Below are positions 47,380-56,553 of a stretch of 64,000 bases of DNA, piece by piece (within the stretch, counting starts at the first letter, position 1; the number at the start of each line of letters is the position of its first letter). Both the position numbers and the translations under genes were made by a program. Location: assembly GCA_949775045.1 (NCBI GenBank), contig OX459108.1:4952461-5016460 (forward strand), in the 5' to 3' direction. Origin of the DNA: Metridium senile (lineage: Eukaryota > Cnidaria > Anthozoa > Actiniaria > Metridiidae). Below the pieces are notes generated by a model. That model saw nothing but the letters and a program-made list of their open reading frames with translations, did no database searches and was not told the DNA's origin.

Positions 47380-47607
47380 CTATCGAAACATATACCAAGC
47401 TAGACCAGCAGCACCAATTGTAACAGCCGCTAGATTAGTATCATGTGTTTTAGATGTGGGTGAAGGTTTTATAATTGGTTTATTAAAATGGCCTGTACTA
47501 TCTTTTTTAACAATGGTTTCTGTTTTTGGGATATCATCTGTATTATGATGTGGTAATTTAACTTGAATCACCCATATTATGTTTAATACTAGTAGATTTA
47601 GCTTCAT
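47380..47607 (-). CDS. short C-terminal-anchor ORF, possibly the frameshifted tail of the next gene
   Basis: 75 codons from ATG 47607, overlapping the 3' end of the 415-aa gene in another frame. It has a hydrophobic start, a polar Thr/Pro/Lys middle and a C-terminal membrane segment (LAAVTIGAAGLAWYMF). Two readings are possible: an independent small membrane protein, or the true C-terminus of the upstream protein displaced by an indel. The second is favoured because a membrane tail is common in this family of proteins and the upstream stop falls mid-overlap. Confidence 0.4.
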   Translation of the reverse strand: MKLNLLVLNIIWVIQVKLPHHNTDDIPKTETIVKKDSTGHFNKPIIKPSPTSKTHDTNLAAVTIGAAGLAWYMFR

Positions 47608-48805
47608 TATTAATATTATTGATACCAAATTTCATATCCTTCGTTGCTCTTTGTAGCTTATTGTTATAACCAGTAGTTGATTCTGTATTTATAATTAACA
47701 TAGACGGTAACAACCAACAACCAGGGGATATTGCTAAATCAAGCTTTACTCTAGCGTTCTGAATTGCGAATTGGTATCGTTGTATACTTTTCGAAATATC
47801 CTTCTCAATTATTGAACTTTCAAACAGCTTTAGAAATACTTCCTGCGTTTCTGTAGCAGCCCCTGAATCGCCTATAATTGATGATCGTGTTTGTACTTGA
47901 GCGCCTAGAACACAATAAACAAACGCTTCTATACTTTGATTTAATCGTGACAAACCTGCTTTTGTTATACCAACGCCCTTTTGCGGTATAAACCAATTAT
48001 ATTGACTTCTATCCTTGTGTGTTGACTTGTAATATCCGGTTAGTGAATCCTTGTACGGGCTAGTATAATGAAACCCAAACACATCAGAGTTTGTAGATTT
48101 ACCCATAAACCGGAAATCAGGGTTTGAGGAATTAATACCAAACTCGTTACACAACTTTACTAAAGCGCCTTTATTATATCGAGTACCATTCCAAACAAAG
48201 TTATTATCCCAGGGTAATACAACTTGGAGATAATTTAAAATAGATCTTATCGTAAAAATAACATGGAACCTTAATATAGATGATATTTGAGTATCAGGTT
48301 CAATAAGGTTAAACGAAATACCACAACCAGACGTAGCACACCATACAGCAAAATTCAACTGTTGAGACCAATTTTTAAAATTCGGATCTTCCATCCATAT
48401 TGACCAATCGTGTGTAGTTTCTTTAGTTGGGGGTGTTAATTCAAAAATATTGTTAATAGTAGAAGAAAAACTTTCACTTGGAGTTACAAATATTTTTAGT
48501 GTGGTTAATAATTTTTTAATATCAGACGGGTTATCTGTAAGATGAACAGCTGGAACTGGGTACTTTGTATTAGTAAGCATAACAGCTTTTGGAAATTTAG
48601 ATCCAATAAAATCGTGAATATTTTCTGGTGTATATGTGTGACCATTCCAACTAGGAAATTTGTAAAAGGTTTTCACTAAATTACCATCTTCATCAAAAGG
48701 ATCATAATCATCTCCATTGAAAATAAACCGAACGTTACCATTCACATTAGTAAAACGATTAGTGTTATAATTTGGGTATTTTTGTTGGAAATCAATAAAT
48801 TTCAT
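47558..48805 (-). CDS. conserved Polinton protein of unknown function (415 aa)
   Basis: Starts at ATG 48805 behind an AT-only spacer. Largely soluble in look: Asn/Trp/aromatic-rich, with a conserved-looking centre (WSIWMEDP..., FAVWCATSGCGIS) and a later VFVYCVLGA-like hydrophobic stretch. From memory, cnidarian Polintons often carry a protein of this kind next to the capsid genes, so a structural or entry-related role is plausible, but no named domain is seen. The gene is the first of a long minus-strand series with short spacers, suggesting coordinated late-type expression. The C-terminus may be frameshifted (see 47380-47607). Confidence 0.6.
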   Translation of the reverse strand: MKFIDFQQKYPNYNTNRFTNVNGNVRFIFNGDDYDPFDEDGNLVKTFYKFPSWNGHTYTPENIHDFIGSKFPKAVMLTNTKYPVPAVHLTDNPSDIKKLLTTLKIFVTPSESFSSTINNIFELTPPTKETTHDWSIWMEDPNFKNWSQQLNFAVWCATSGCGISFNLIEPDTQISSILRFHVIFTIRSILNYLQVVLPWDNNFVWNGTRYNKGALVKLCNEFGINSSNPDFRFMGKSTNSDVFGFHYTSPYKDSLTGYYKSTHKDRSQYNWFIPQKGVGITKAGLSRLNQSIEAFVYCVLGAQVQTRSSIIGDSGAATETQEVFLKLFESSIIEKDISKSIQRYQFAIQNARVKLDLAISPGCWLLPSMLIINTESTTGYNNKLQRATKDMKFGINNINNEAKSTSIKHNMGDSS

Positions 48806-48920
48806 ATTATATTATATAATATGAGATTAACTTTTATACGTTTATAAGATTAATATTTGTTTTTTTCATATCGTACTCTATACGTAAATCCACCCATCGG
48901 AGTTTTCTCAAATGAAATAC

Positions 48921-49532
48921 TTACTTCTTTTGATTTATTAGTTGATCCACAATTTCCTTTCTCAACTCCTCTCTTATTTTTTTGATATCGAGGTCTGGGG
49001 TCTTTTTTAAAAACTCATTATTTCGTGCAGATCTAATATCACTCTTCAACGTTTGATACTTTTGTAACTCGCCTATAATTAGTTCAAATTCTTTCTCATC
49101 AATCTTGTTATCAGATAAGGCTTTTGATACCAAATCATATATGCTATTTTGTTTTGCTCTTCCAAGCTGAATAGTATTTTCATGTTTTGCAACCTTCTTA
49201 GTCAGTTTTTTGGTTATAATCGTACAACTAGATGATATCAAGCCTAAAATACCACCAACACATGATAGAGGAATGCCAACAATAGCTCCAGGTCCTGTTA
49301 AGGTTGTAGTTACACCAGAACCAGTAAAAAGTACGGAAAAGATTCCACTTACGACTGCTGTTTTATGAAAGATTCCACGTGTCTTAGCATATTTTTTCCT
49401 AACGTTTTCATAATGTTTGACTTCTGACTCTAGTTTAGACATAACCTCATTTACCTTACGTAATCTGAAGTTTTCACCATCGCCACTATTATCTTTTGGC
49501 AACTCAGGATACAATACGTCATAATCTGTCAT
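48921..49532 (-). CDS. coiled-coil protein with a membrane hairpin (203 aa)
   Basis: An acidic start (MTDYDVLYPELP) is followed by a coiled-coil-like Lys/Glu stretch (about 25-55), then two hydrophobic segments at roughly 58-78 and 82-106, rich in Gly, Thr, Val and Ile, which look like a membrane hairpin. A second charged helical region follows to the C-terminus (IREELRKEIVDQL). Probably a virion membrane or membrane-active protein; function unknown. AT-only spacer upstream. Confidence 0.6.
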   Translation of the reverse strand: MTDYDVLYPELPKDNSGDGENFRLRKVNEVMSKLESEVKHYENVRKKYAKTRGIFHKTAVVSGIFSVLFTGSGVTTTLTGPGAIVGIPLSCVGGILGLISSSCTIITKKLTKKVAKHENTIQLGRAKQNSIYDLVSKALSDNKIDEKEFELIIGELQKYQTLKSDIRSARNNEFLKKTPDLDIKKIREELRKEIVDQLINQKK

Positions 49533-49573
49533 TATATAATTATAATATTTAAAAAAATTTTTAAATTTTATTT

Positions 49574-50203
49574 TTATATAATTTCTAATAATAGATGAAT
49601 TGGGTAAATTCCTTCTTGGATAGGATTGTTATTATAATCGGTTACCCATAACTGAATACTATTAATATAACCAGTGTTTTTTATTGGTACACGCAAAGTA
49701 TTAATAGGCTCATGGTATATTTTATCACCCCAATTACCCAGCCTAAAATATGCTAATAATTGTGAATAATTATTTTTGAATAAAACTTTTGTACTATCGA
49801 TCAGGTTACAATATAATAATGCACTAACAGGAGGCTTGGCAATCTTTATAACATTATTAGAATCTTTTTTAAGAACTATTTCTATATTTAATAATTTTGC
49901 TAAGCTATCGTTTAATACAATATTAACCTTTGGAGTAAGAATGGATTTGGTTATGGAAACTTTTTTCTCACCAAGAGAAAGCGCTTTATCAAACTCACTT
50001 TTAAAAGAGGTTATTCCATAATTTCCCTTAGGAATACGAAGTATAACATTACCTTCTTCATCTGAAATCGTACCTTCTTTTTCAAGATTATTTAGCAGAT
50101 TAACAAAATCACAATAAATTAGTGTCATTTTTTTACAATTTGTTATAGGGTTTTTTAACCAAATCGTTTGATCAGGCTTTGTTAGTTCAATATATATGAT
50201 CAT
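49574..50203 (-). CDS. probable penton/minor capsid protein (209 aa)
   Basis: The start is placed at ATG 50203 (MIIYIELTKPDQTIWL) because it follows the AT-only spacer that precedes its neighbours; the longer frame to 50299 would run into the upstream gene. The C-terminal half (LLYCNLID..., YFRLGNWGDKIYHEP, then INSIQLWVTDYNNNPI) resembles the short jelly-roll-type proteins I associate with penton or minor capsid proteins of Polinton/adintovirus-like elements. The N-terminal part has beta-strand-like alternation. The assignment is by resemblance, without catalytic residues to confirm it. Confidence 0.5.
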   Translation of the reverse strand: MIIYIELTKPDQTIWLKNPITNCKKMTLIYCDFVNLLNNLEKEGTISDEEGNVILRIPKGNYGITSFKSEFDKALSLGEKKVSITKSILTPKVNIVLNDSLAKLLNIEIVLKKDSNNVIKIAKPPVSALLYCNLIDSTKVLFKNNYSQLLAYFRLGNWGDKIYHEPINTLRVPIKNTGYINSIQLWVTDYNNNPIQEGIYPIHLLLEII

Positions 50204-50225
50204 CGTTATAATATATAATATATAA

Positions 50226-51545
50226 TCATTTTTTGTTTTTATATCTTTCCACAACATACAATACAACAGCAACAATAAGAAGCCATGCGTGTTTAGCAAG
50301 GAAACCTACCACTTGGCCTGCAGTTCTGAAAATAAAAGAGGCTATAGCACCTACCATACCTGGTAGAATAGCTCCCAATTTTTTCCCAAGTGACTTCAAA
50401 CCATTTCCAACACCGGTTGCGACACTACTTAATCCTGATTTTAGACTAGAAACAATTACACCAATAATAACTCCAACAGATGTAATAATAGCTGTAGCTG
50501 TAAAGCCGTACTTTTTAAAAATACGTTTTACACGTTCTTTCAAAGGTAATTTTTCTTCTATTATTTCGTTTTTGTTTTCTAGTTCATGTATTTTATCTTC
50601 TAAGCTATTTCTTTGAGCGATTAAAACATCTACTTCATCAATTAGCTTATTATTTGTTTGTAAAATATTATCTCTCTGTACTTTAACAGCATCTTTTTCC
50701 CTTTGTGAACCAGTATACAATTCTGTTTCTAATTAACTAATTTCATCATTATTAGCATTTATGCTTTGTGTGTCTGATTCTATTTTCTCATTAATAACTT
50801 CAACTTCTGGGTACATTGTGACTAATTTTTTATCAGTTTCATCCATAATATTTTCTGCAGTTTTGCCTAGATTTATTTTTATTATATTAGGCAATAGTTT
50901 ATTTATATCACCATATGTATTATATAGCTTATACCATTTTGTGATTGTCTCATGTGTAATTTCTATTATATCATCATTGTATCTAAAATCGTATTTATTA
51001 TCTAAATTATTCTCAGGAAAATTAGCATTAATATGATCTTTAATCTCGTTATAAATTTTTATATTTCTTTTAGACTTACCCAAACTTTCCTTAATCGTCT
51101 TAGGCAACGTTTCATAATTATCTAAGAAATAAGTTTTAGTACCTTTGGTTTTTAAACGGACCACTACATTATCATAAGCATCAAGACTATACAAAAACGA
51201 ACTTGATTTAGGATCCCATGTTGGAAAAAAAAATTTTATTCTATTTTGAGCTGTTGTAATACGACGCTCTCGGTTTTTTAATTCTTTCCTTCTTTTAGAT
51301 AAATCTTCCATTTCTAGTTCTTCTCTTATACTTTTATTCCAATTATCATTACTTTCACTAGCATTTTCAAACAATCTATATCCACGTTCTCTTGTTATAC
51401 CTCTTTTATTAAACCTTCCTTTAGTTCTTTCCCACCATGTTTGCTCTGTTTCTTTTTGCTTCGGTATAAGTTCAGATAATTCATCATCAGTAATCGATTC
51501 ATTAATATCAACACTCCCTGCATCTATTGGATCAAAATCTGTCAT
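50226..51545 (-). pseudogene. large membrane-anchored Polinton protein, broken by one in-frame TAA
   Basis: A 270-codon frame from ATG 51545 stops at TAA 50735-50733, and the same frame reopens at once and continues 169 codons to 50226. A single nonsense codon therefore separates two halves of one protein of about 440 residues. First half: acidic start, Trp-rich WWERTKGRF, charged helices, then a globular region. Second half: coiled coil (about 50590-50690), a hydrophobic segment (IITSVGVIIGVIV), a Gly-rich stretch and a C-terminal membrane anchor (WLLIVAVVLYVV) ending in Lys. Probably a virion or membrane-associated structural protein. Readthrough cannot be excluded. Confidence 0.65.
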
Positions 51546-51651
51546 TTAGTATTATATGTTATAATAATAAATAGTTTTTAGATCTTTTTATGAATACATA
51601 GTTTATTAGATTTAAACACCTATCATATACTTATCGATGATTAACATATTT

Positions 51652-52077
51652 TCATATAAATTTAGATGCCAAATATCCACCAGCTAGCATTCCACCTCCA
51701 ACATAAACCATTTCATATTGCTTTTGCTTTTTACTTTTTTTATAGTAATCTGAAAACTGCGGTTCTTGATTATTAAAACTCAAATTAGGATGAGCTTTCT
51801 TATACAAAACAAATGCTTGATCTGTACTATCTAAGTTTTCATCCGCTAATTTCTTGTCTGTATATTCTTTAGTTAACCAATCCTGATATGCTTGCCTCTT
51901 CTTTTCAAAATCACCCATAGCTTGTTGATATGCTTCAAGAGCCTTATCATGTCTTATTTTCTCATCATCTACATGCTTTTTATCCCCAGATAATGATTTA
52001 GCTAGGTACATAGACCCGGTAAAAGCTGTTGCATTAAGAACAGCTCCTAATATCATTGTGACTGCAATTGACGCCAT
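51652..52077 (-). CDS. conserved small Polinton protein with terminal membrane segments (141 aa)
   Basis: A hydrophobic N-terminus (about residues 3-27), then a long charged helix (EAYQQAMGDFEKKRQAYQDW), an NLDSTDQAF motif, then EPQFSDYYKKS and a glycine-rich hydrophobic C-terminus (YVGGGMLAGGYLASKF). I recognise the pattern (helix, FSDxY, terminal hydrophobic tail) as recurring in cnidarian Polintons, but no function is known. Preceded by an AT-only spacer. Confidence 0.6.
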   Translation of the reverse strand: MASIAVTMILGAVLNATAFTGSMYLAKSLSGDKKHVDDEKIRHDKALEAYQQAMGDFEKKRQAYQDWLTKEYTDKKLADENLDSTDQAFVLYKKAHPNLSFNNQEPQFSDYYKKSKKQKQYEMVYVGGGMLAGGYLASKFI

Positions 52078-52113
52078 TATATTATATTATATATTAATAT
52101 TTTTTTAATACAT

Positions 52114-52344
52114 TTACATAGATGATGGAAGAATCTTTTTGGCTTCAAGATATTCCTTCAGATAGATAGAACCGGCTAGAACAACCACCCATTTACCATA
52201 GTTTGGTAGAGAGCTACTTGGGTCATTGATGAATGGTTCCTTTAGAATTTTCTTACCAACATAGCCGATACCACTAGCAATCCCTACGATTACAGCAGCA
52301 TCAATAACGGTTTTAACAACTTTGTTTTCTGTTTGATTTGACAT
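52114..52344 (-). CDS. small membrane protein (76 aa)
   Basis: Two hydrophobic segments: residues about 14-28 (IDAAVIVGIASGIGYVG) and about 50-65 (WVVVLAGSIYLKEYL). They are separated by a polar loop with Pro/Ser/Asn, and the end is LEAKKILPSSM. It looks like a small virion membrane protein. It sits between two conserved genes with spacers of about 30 bp. Confidence 0.55.
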   Translation of the reverse strand: MSNQTENKVVKTVIDAAVIVGIASGIGYVGKKILKEPFINDPSSSLPNYGKWVVVLAGSIYLKEYLEAKKILPSSM

Positions 52345-52372
52345 GTTATAATATTAATATACAATTTTATTT

Positions 52373-53197
52373 TTATATCTTTATTCTATGGAACCCAGTA
52401 ATATGATTTCTAAGAGTTGTATTTGATTTGAATTTACCACAACAATATATACATTTAATTCGAACATCACACATATAACTATTAACCTCCCTAATAATCA
52501 AATCATAATCATTACTAATCATCACCTTAAAACCGTTATACTTATATTCATCTAATAAATCTTTTTGAGCTTTGGATACTATACCATTATCTTTTGGCGT
52601 CTTAAACTCAATACAGAACCCATTATAATATTTATGGAGATTAGTAATTATAAGATCTGGTTGGCCTTTTTGATAACCCTTTTTATAAGACTCAATTCTT
52701 TTGGTGGATGTGTATTGAAGCTCGCCTAATCCAGCTATCAGTAAGCACTTAGGGTAAAACCTTCTAATATATTGCACCACCTTTGTATGTAGGTCATATT
52801 CATCCTCCATTTTAAACATTAATGTATTAGAATTGTTAAACATTCTATAATATCCATATTTTCTAATTGTTGGTATCACATCTTCTACAACCCAATCTTG
52901 AAACTTTTCAGCAATAGGCATATTTGATTTCATAACTAATCTATATAACCCACTTTCTGTTATAAAAATCGTATGAGGGTGAATGTTTATAAAGGGGTCC
53001 TGTTTCACGACTCCATTCATATTTTGGTATTCTATCTTATTTTTATCAGGCACGTGATTTACTAGAGCTTTTTTAGTATTTGAATAGCCTAATGCAGATG
53101 CTACATCTTTCCCTTTGAAATAAATATTCTGTTTGTTATCAATAAAAGTATCAACAGATAAACCAAGATCATTATTATTAAACTTTTTAATATTCAT
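52373..53197 (-). CDS. BRO-N protein with nuclease-like domain and C2H2 zinc finger (274 aa)
   Basis: Residues 1 to about 115 are a BRO-N domain (KDVASALGY near 30-38, NHVPDKNK, ITESGLYRL near 79-87, DWVVEDVIPTIRKYG), a DNA-binding module of large DNA viruses and phages. Residues about 145-240 look like a PD-(D/E)XK/VRR-NUC nuclease: GQPDLII (D181), then CIEFKT (E197, K199), then Q211. The C-terminus is a C2H2 zinc finger (C249, C252, H265, H270). The fusion suggests a sequence-directed nuclease or a regulator; the likely target is DNA. I am fairly sure of BRO-N and the finger, moderately of the nuclease. Confidence 0.75.
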   Translation of the reverse strand: MNIKKFNNNDLGLSVDTFIDNKQNIYFKGKDVASALGYSNTKKALVNHVPDKNKIEYQNMNGVVKQDPFINIHPHTIFITESGLYRLVMKSNMPIAEKFQDWVVEDVIPTIRKYGYYRMFNNSNTLMFKMEDEYDLHTKVVQYIRRFYPKCLLIAGLGELQYTSTKRIESYKKGYQKGQPDLIITNLHKYYNGFCIEFKTPKDNGIVSKAQKDLLDEYKYNGFKVMISNDYDLIIREVNSYMCDVRIKCIYCCGKFKSNTTLRNHITGFHRIKI

Positions 53198-53234
53198 TTA
53201 TACTATATATTAATAAACGTTTATTTATATTTTT

Positions 53235-53654
53235 TTATTCCATACCAATTCTCTTAGGTACAGGTATCTTAGATATATCCTGTTTAGATACTACAGAGGG
53301 TGATTGCTCAGATGTCTTTGGTACATCTTTTATATGTTGTGGTTTTGCTTCAATATTATTCTTATCCTTCTTTTGATATCTTAGGTATAGATCAAAGACA
53401 GTTAACCCTATACCAATAAAAGTTAATCCAGTTGTTAGTGAAATTTCCGGCAACCATTTTGAATTAGCATTATCTTCTTCAATAACCGCATTATTTTCAT
53501 GTTCTTTCTCTTGTTTGATAGCTTGTTTAGCCTTCTTATGATATTCAACTAATCGTTTTCCGGCTGCTACTTTTTTAGGGTTCTTAACACGTTCTATCTT
53601 TTGTTCTGGTTCTATTGTGATTTGATCAACTTGTGTGCTATCAGTTTCAGTCAT
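53235..53654 (-). CDS. membrane protein with charged N-terminus (139 aa)
   Basis: An acidic Thr/Glu start is followed by a Lys/Arg-rich helix (KNPKKVAAGKRLVEYHKKA), then one hydrophobic segment at about residues 74-90 (GLTFIGIGLTVFDLYL) and a polar C-terminus rich in Ser, Lys and Pro. This layout, a basic helix then one membrane span, recurs in Polinton small genes. Function unknown. Confidence 0.55.
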   Translation of the reverse strand: MTETDSTQVDQITIEPEQKIERVKNPKKVAAGKRLVEYHKKAKQAIKQEKEHENNAVIEEDNANSKWLPEISLTTGLTFIGIGLTVFDLYLRYQKKDKNNIEAKPQHIKDVPKTSEQSPSVVSKQDISKIPVPKRIGME

Positions 53655-53691
53655 TATAAATATATAACATATTTAATATTTATATATTTTT

Positions 53692-54015
53692 ATGCTCAAG
53701 AGATTTATAATTCTGCTCAAGAGATTTATAATTCTGCTCAAGAGTTGCTCAACAACTGCTCAACAACTACTCAAGAGTACTCAAGAGATGCTCAACAACT
53801 GCTCAACAACTACTCAACAACTGCTCAACAACTGCTCAACAACTGCTCAACAACTGCTCAAGAGTACTAAAGAGATGCTCAACAGCTGCTCAAGAGATTT
53901 ATAATTCTACTCAAGAGTTGCTCAACAACTGCTCAACAACTGCTCAACAACTGCTCAAGAGTGCTCAAGAGATGCTCAAGAGATGCTCAAGAGATTATCA
54001 AGACAACTCAAGAGT
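53692..54015. repeat. 8-11 bp tandem repeat array at a gene end
   Basis: Units CTCAAGAG and CTCAACAACTG alternate for about 320 bp. The array starts inside the last codons and stop region of the 196-aa gene (53998): the minus strand reads GTTGAGCAGACTCTTGAG there, and the units look like copies of those codons. It fills the spacer to the next gene. Confidence 0.85.
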
Positions 54016-54588
54016 CTGCTCAACAGTGTCAAAAATATATTTATCCATTTCATCAACTGACTCGCCATTCTTTTCAATTTGTGGTTTAAAATCTATATGT
54101 TTCGCTATTTGAAGTAGTCCGCTTGCTAGGGCCACGAATCGACCACCTTTTAAAACAACATATCCAGCTGCATTATTCAATTCTTGTTTAACCAGTTCAT
54201 TTTTTTTCAAATCATTACAGAGATCTTTCTTATCATCGATAGATATCGCATAACTTAGTAATTCAACACCTGTTTCCAAAGCTGTATCAACTAATCCACT
54301 TGTTACTTGATTACCCATTGTTACTTGATATCGATTATGATATTTTTCAACGTCTTTTGATGGTAATCTCTTAATATCTCCTAGACTCATATTATGACCT
54401 GTATATGTATCTATTGTACCAAGAACTGCTAAAATAGATAATTGTTCTCGTTTCTCTTCTATATCTGTGTTATTATCATCTTTATTAACCAATTTTCTCT
54501 TTTTAATCGGTTTCTTGTCCATTACAATTGGTTCTTCTGGTATTATTTCTAATTTATCATCAGCATATTGATCTAGGATTGATTCCAT
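53998..54588 (-). CDS. uncharacterised Polinton protein (196 aa)
   Basis: An acidic N-terminus with a basic nuclear-signal-like patch (KKPIKKRKL, about 25-33) precedes a mostly helical middle (LSILAVLGTIDTYTGHNMSLGDI) and a weak hydrophobic stretch near 148-162 (YVVLKGGRFVALASG). The C-terminal codons (VEQTLELS) merge into the tandem repeat array, so the original C-terminus may have been altered by repeat expansion. Sits directly downstream of the ATPase gene. From memory similar proteins accompany Polinton capsid genes; function unknown. Confidence 0.55.
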   Translation of the reverse strand: MESILDQYADDKLEIIPEEPIVMDKKPIKKRKLVNKDDNNTDIEEKREQLSILAVLGTIDTYTGHNMSLGDIKRLPSKDVEKYHNRYQVTMGNQVTSGLVDTALETGVELLSYAISIDDKKDLCNDLKKNELVKQELNNAAGYVVLKGGRFVALASGLLQIAKHIDFKPQIEKNGESVDEMDKYIFDTVEQTLELS

Positions 54589-54617
54589 CTTATTATATAG
54601 TATATATATTTATTTAT

Positions 54618-55244
54618 TTATATCATTCCAGGTATCTCCACATATGTATGAAATGGGTGACGTAGGCAGAAGCAAATCCTAGCATACTTTTCCGATTTTA
54701 GTATTTTCATAAAATGTTTTTTATGCTCATTGTCTAACTCTCCACCATATTCATCAAACAGTGTCTGATTTGATATCCTATTCGGTGTGAAGAAACTAAT
54801 GATACAACCTACATTCTCCCTAAACGGTTTTGAAATTGCTGTTAACTGTTGTGTTAAAACCCATACTGATATATTTTCATGTCTTCCACTAAATGCTAAA
54901 TTAATAAATTGATTTGACCGCTGCTTGAGATCTTTACTGAATGCGCAATCGTCTAGAATGACTAATGTATTATAACCGGAAAACACTTCTGTGACATCTG
55001 ATAAAATATCATTAATTTCATCCACATTGCTAGCGTCTGGTGATATAACGATGAACCTAGGGTCGTTGTTAGCAAATCCTTGGTATGTTTTATTATGCAC
55101 ATATGTAGGACAAACTAATATGATATACTCAAACATATATCTATAACATGTTCTTAATTGATTTATCAAAAATTCTGTTTTACCGCTATTTGTAGGGCCT
55201 GTTATGATACAATGAAATGGTAATTTCTCTTTTAACTCTTCCAT
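54618..55244 (-). CDS. FtsK/HerA-type DNA-packaging ATPase (A32-like)
   Basis: 208 aa with Walker A GPTNSGKT at residues 16-23, Walker B TLVILDD at 93-99, and a sensor-like VWVLTQQ at 127-133. This is the compact A32-like packaging ATPase of Polintons and related double-jelly-roll viruses, which would pump the element's DNA into a capsid. Length is typical and all the key residues are present, so this gene looks intact. It lies immediately downstream of the capsid gene (23-bp spacer), the usual neighbourhood. Confidence 0.9.
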   Translation of the reverse strand: MEELKEKLPFHCIITGPTNSGKTEFLINQLRTCYRYMFEYIILVCPTYVHNKTYQGFANNDPRFIVISPDASNVDEINDILSDVTEVFSGYNTLVILDDCAFSKDLKQRSNQFINLAFSGRHENISVWVLTQQLTAISKPFRENVGCIISFFTPNRISNQTLFDEYGGELDNEHKKHFMKILKSEKYARICFCLRHPFHTYVEIPGMI

Positions 55245-55267
55245 ATATATATATTATATACTACTTT

Positions 55268-56512
55268 TTAATACAGAATTGATTTCAAATCACTATCCAC
55301 AATTTCCATCAGTGCATCTGCAACAACGTACATGTGACATATTATATTACCAGAACCTGATGTTTCCCTATTAATTTCTAGTTTAACCCCATCTTTTGTA
55401 CTATTCAATAATAGACCATTGCCGTGTATCTCATTACTAGGGTAAGTTCTTAGATCAATCCATAGAGCGAATTTATCTTTGTAAAAGTTTTTTTGTGTGA
55501 GATTATCAGTTTGACCAAATCTCCTTATGATAGAATCCCAAAAATCAGTTGGTAGCATCCCCTTACTGTAAAGCTTGTTGGGCATACCATCAACATTAAC
55601 CTCTACTTTGGTAATATTAGGATTAACAAATTTTTCCGAGTCTCTTGTACCCACTGTATATGATTCGGTAAACAAACATAAAATACCTGTCATACTTCTT
55701 CTAGGAATATTAACATGTTCATTGACTACTGTTGTTTTAGCTTTATCAATTGTGAATGTCTTGTGGAGGAGAATATTTTCATAATAAAATCCTTTACTAA
55801 CCTGATAGGCTCCTTGTGCTTCACGTGCGAGATGATCACTAACAATACACTCATATTCAAGTTCAATATTTGATAGACTATACGTATATGATTTTGTTGA
55901 ATCACTGGTAATAGTAATCCCCGAACTTTCAGGAAGTGTAATTTCAAAGGTTAATGTATTTCTCAACGCCTTTGGATAAAACACACCATGAGAATCAAGA
56001 ATAGGATGATTAATGGGGATTCTATATTTATCACCATGAACCTGAGATAATGCTTGTTCATCTGCATCTGTTGTTACCTTATCACCTGCAGCTGTTCGCA
56101 GCTTTCGCATATTAGAGGAGGATATACCTTCTCTCAACATATTGTCACGTTCTCTTTTCAATAGGAACAAATCACCATATATGTTATATAGATCAATACG
56201 TTGCGTATCTTGTAAAGTCTCACCACCGTATAAAACCCTCATCCTAGATACAAGTGCGCGTCCTAGATTATTCACAAGAGTATTGTTGGCATGAGCCCCT
56301 GTCCCTTTGTTTAGTTTAAAAATAAGACCTATACTACCTGGAACGAGTACAACATTATCCGATAGCTTGGGTATATGAACATACAATGTTTCCCCAGGAT
56401 TGGCCGTGCTTGGATTAAACGTTACACGGTTGATTGTCTTTTCCGCTTTTAATCCAAAAGGTCTTCTATACTCTCTGTTAACATCAAGTACGTTTGAAAT
56501 AGATTGACTCAT
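55268..56512 (-). CDS. major capsid protein, double jelly-roll type
   Basis: 414 aa, beta-rich with few charged helices. Typical features are the N-terminal VDVNREYRRPFG-like arm, an early VTFNP and LYVHIPKL strand pair, LVSRMRVLYGGE near residue 90, an inter-barrel HPILDSHGVFYPKALRN, and a second domain with strands such as GILCLFTESY. Length, position next to the packaging ATPase and the divergent integrase fit the Polinton capsid protein that would form hexagonal capsomers. The assignment rests on context and general resemblance; there are no catalytic residues to check. The frame is intact. ATG at 56512, 41 bp from the integrase ATG. Confidence 0.8.
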   Translation of the reverse strand: MSQSISNVLDVNREYRRPFGLKAEKTINRVTFNPSTANPGETLYVHIPKLSDNVVLVPGSIGLIFKLNKGTGAHANNTLVNNLGRALVSRMRVLYGGETLQDTQRIDLYNIYGDLFLLKRERDNMLREGISSSNMRKLRTAAGDKVTTDADEQALSQVHGDKYRIPINHPILDSHGVFYPKALRNTLTFEITLPESSGITITSDSTKSYTYSLSNIELEYECIVSDHLAREAQGAYQVSKGFYYENILLHKTFTIDKAKTTVVNEHVNIPRRSMTGILCLFTESYTVGTRDSEKFVNPNITKVEVNVDGMPNKLYSKGMLPTDFWDSIIRRFGQTDNLTQKNFYKDKFALWIDLRTYPSNEIHGNGLLLNSTKDGVKLEINRETSGSGNIICHMYVVADALMEIVDSDLKSILY

Positions 56513-56553
56513 ATATACTGTTATAAGATATTATTGTTTTATATATATTATAT
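56513..56553. promoter_or_regulatory. divergent AT-only promoter region between capsid and integrase
   Basis: 41 bp, nearly all A and T, with TATATATATTATAT before the integrase ATG and TATAACAGTATATAT before the capsid ATG. It must hold both promoters. Confidence 0.5.

Noticed and set aside
53601..54112. Plus-strand frames rich in repeated Asn-Cys-Ser-Thr-Thr units
   Set aside because: They are translations of the tandem repeat array in the spacer between two minus-strand genes.
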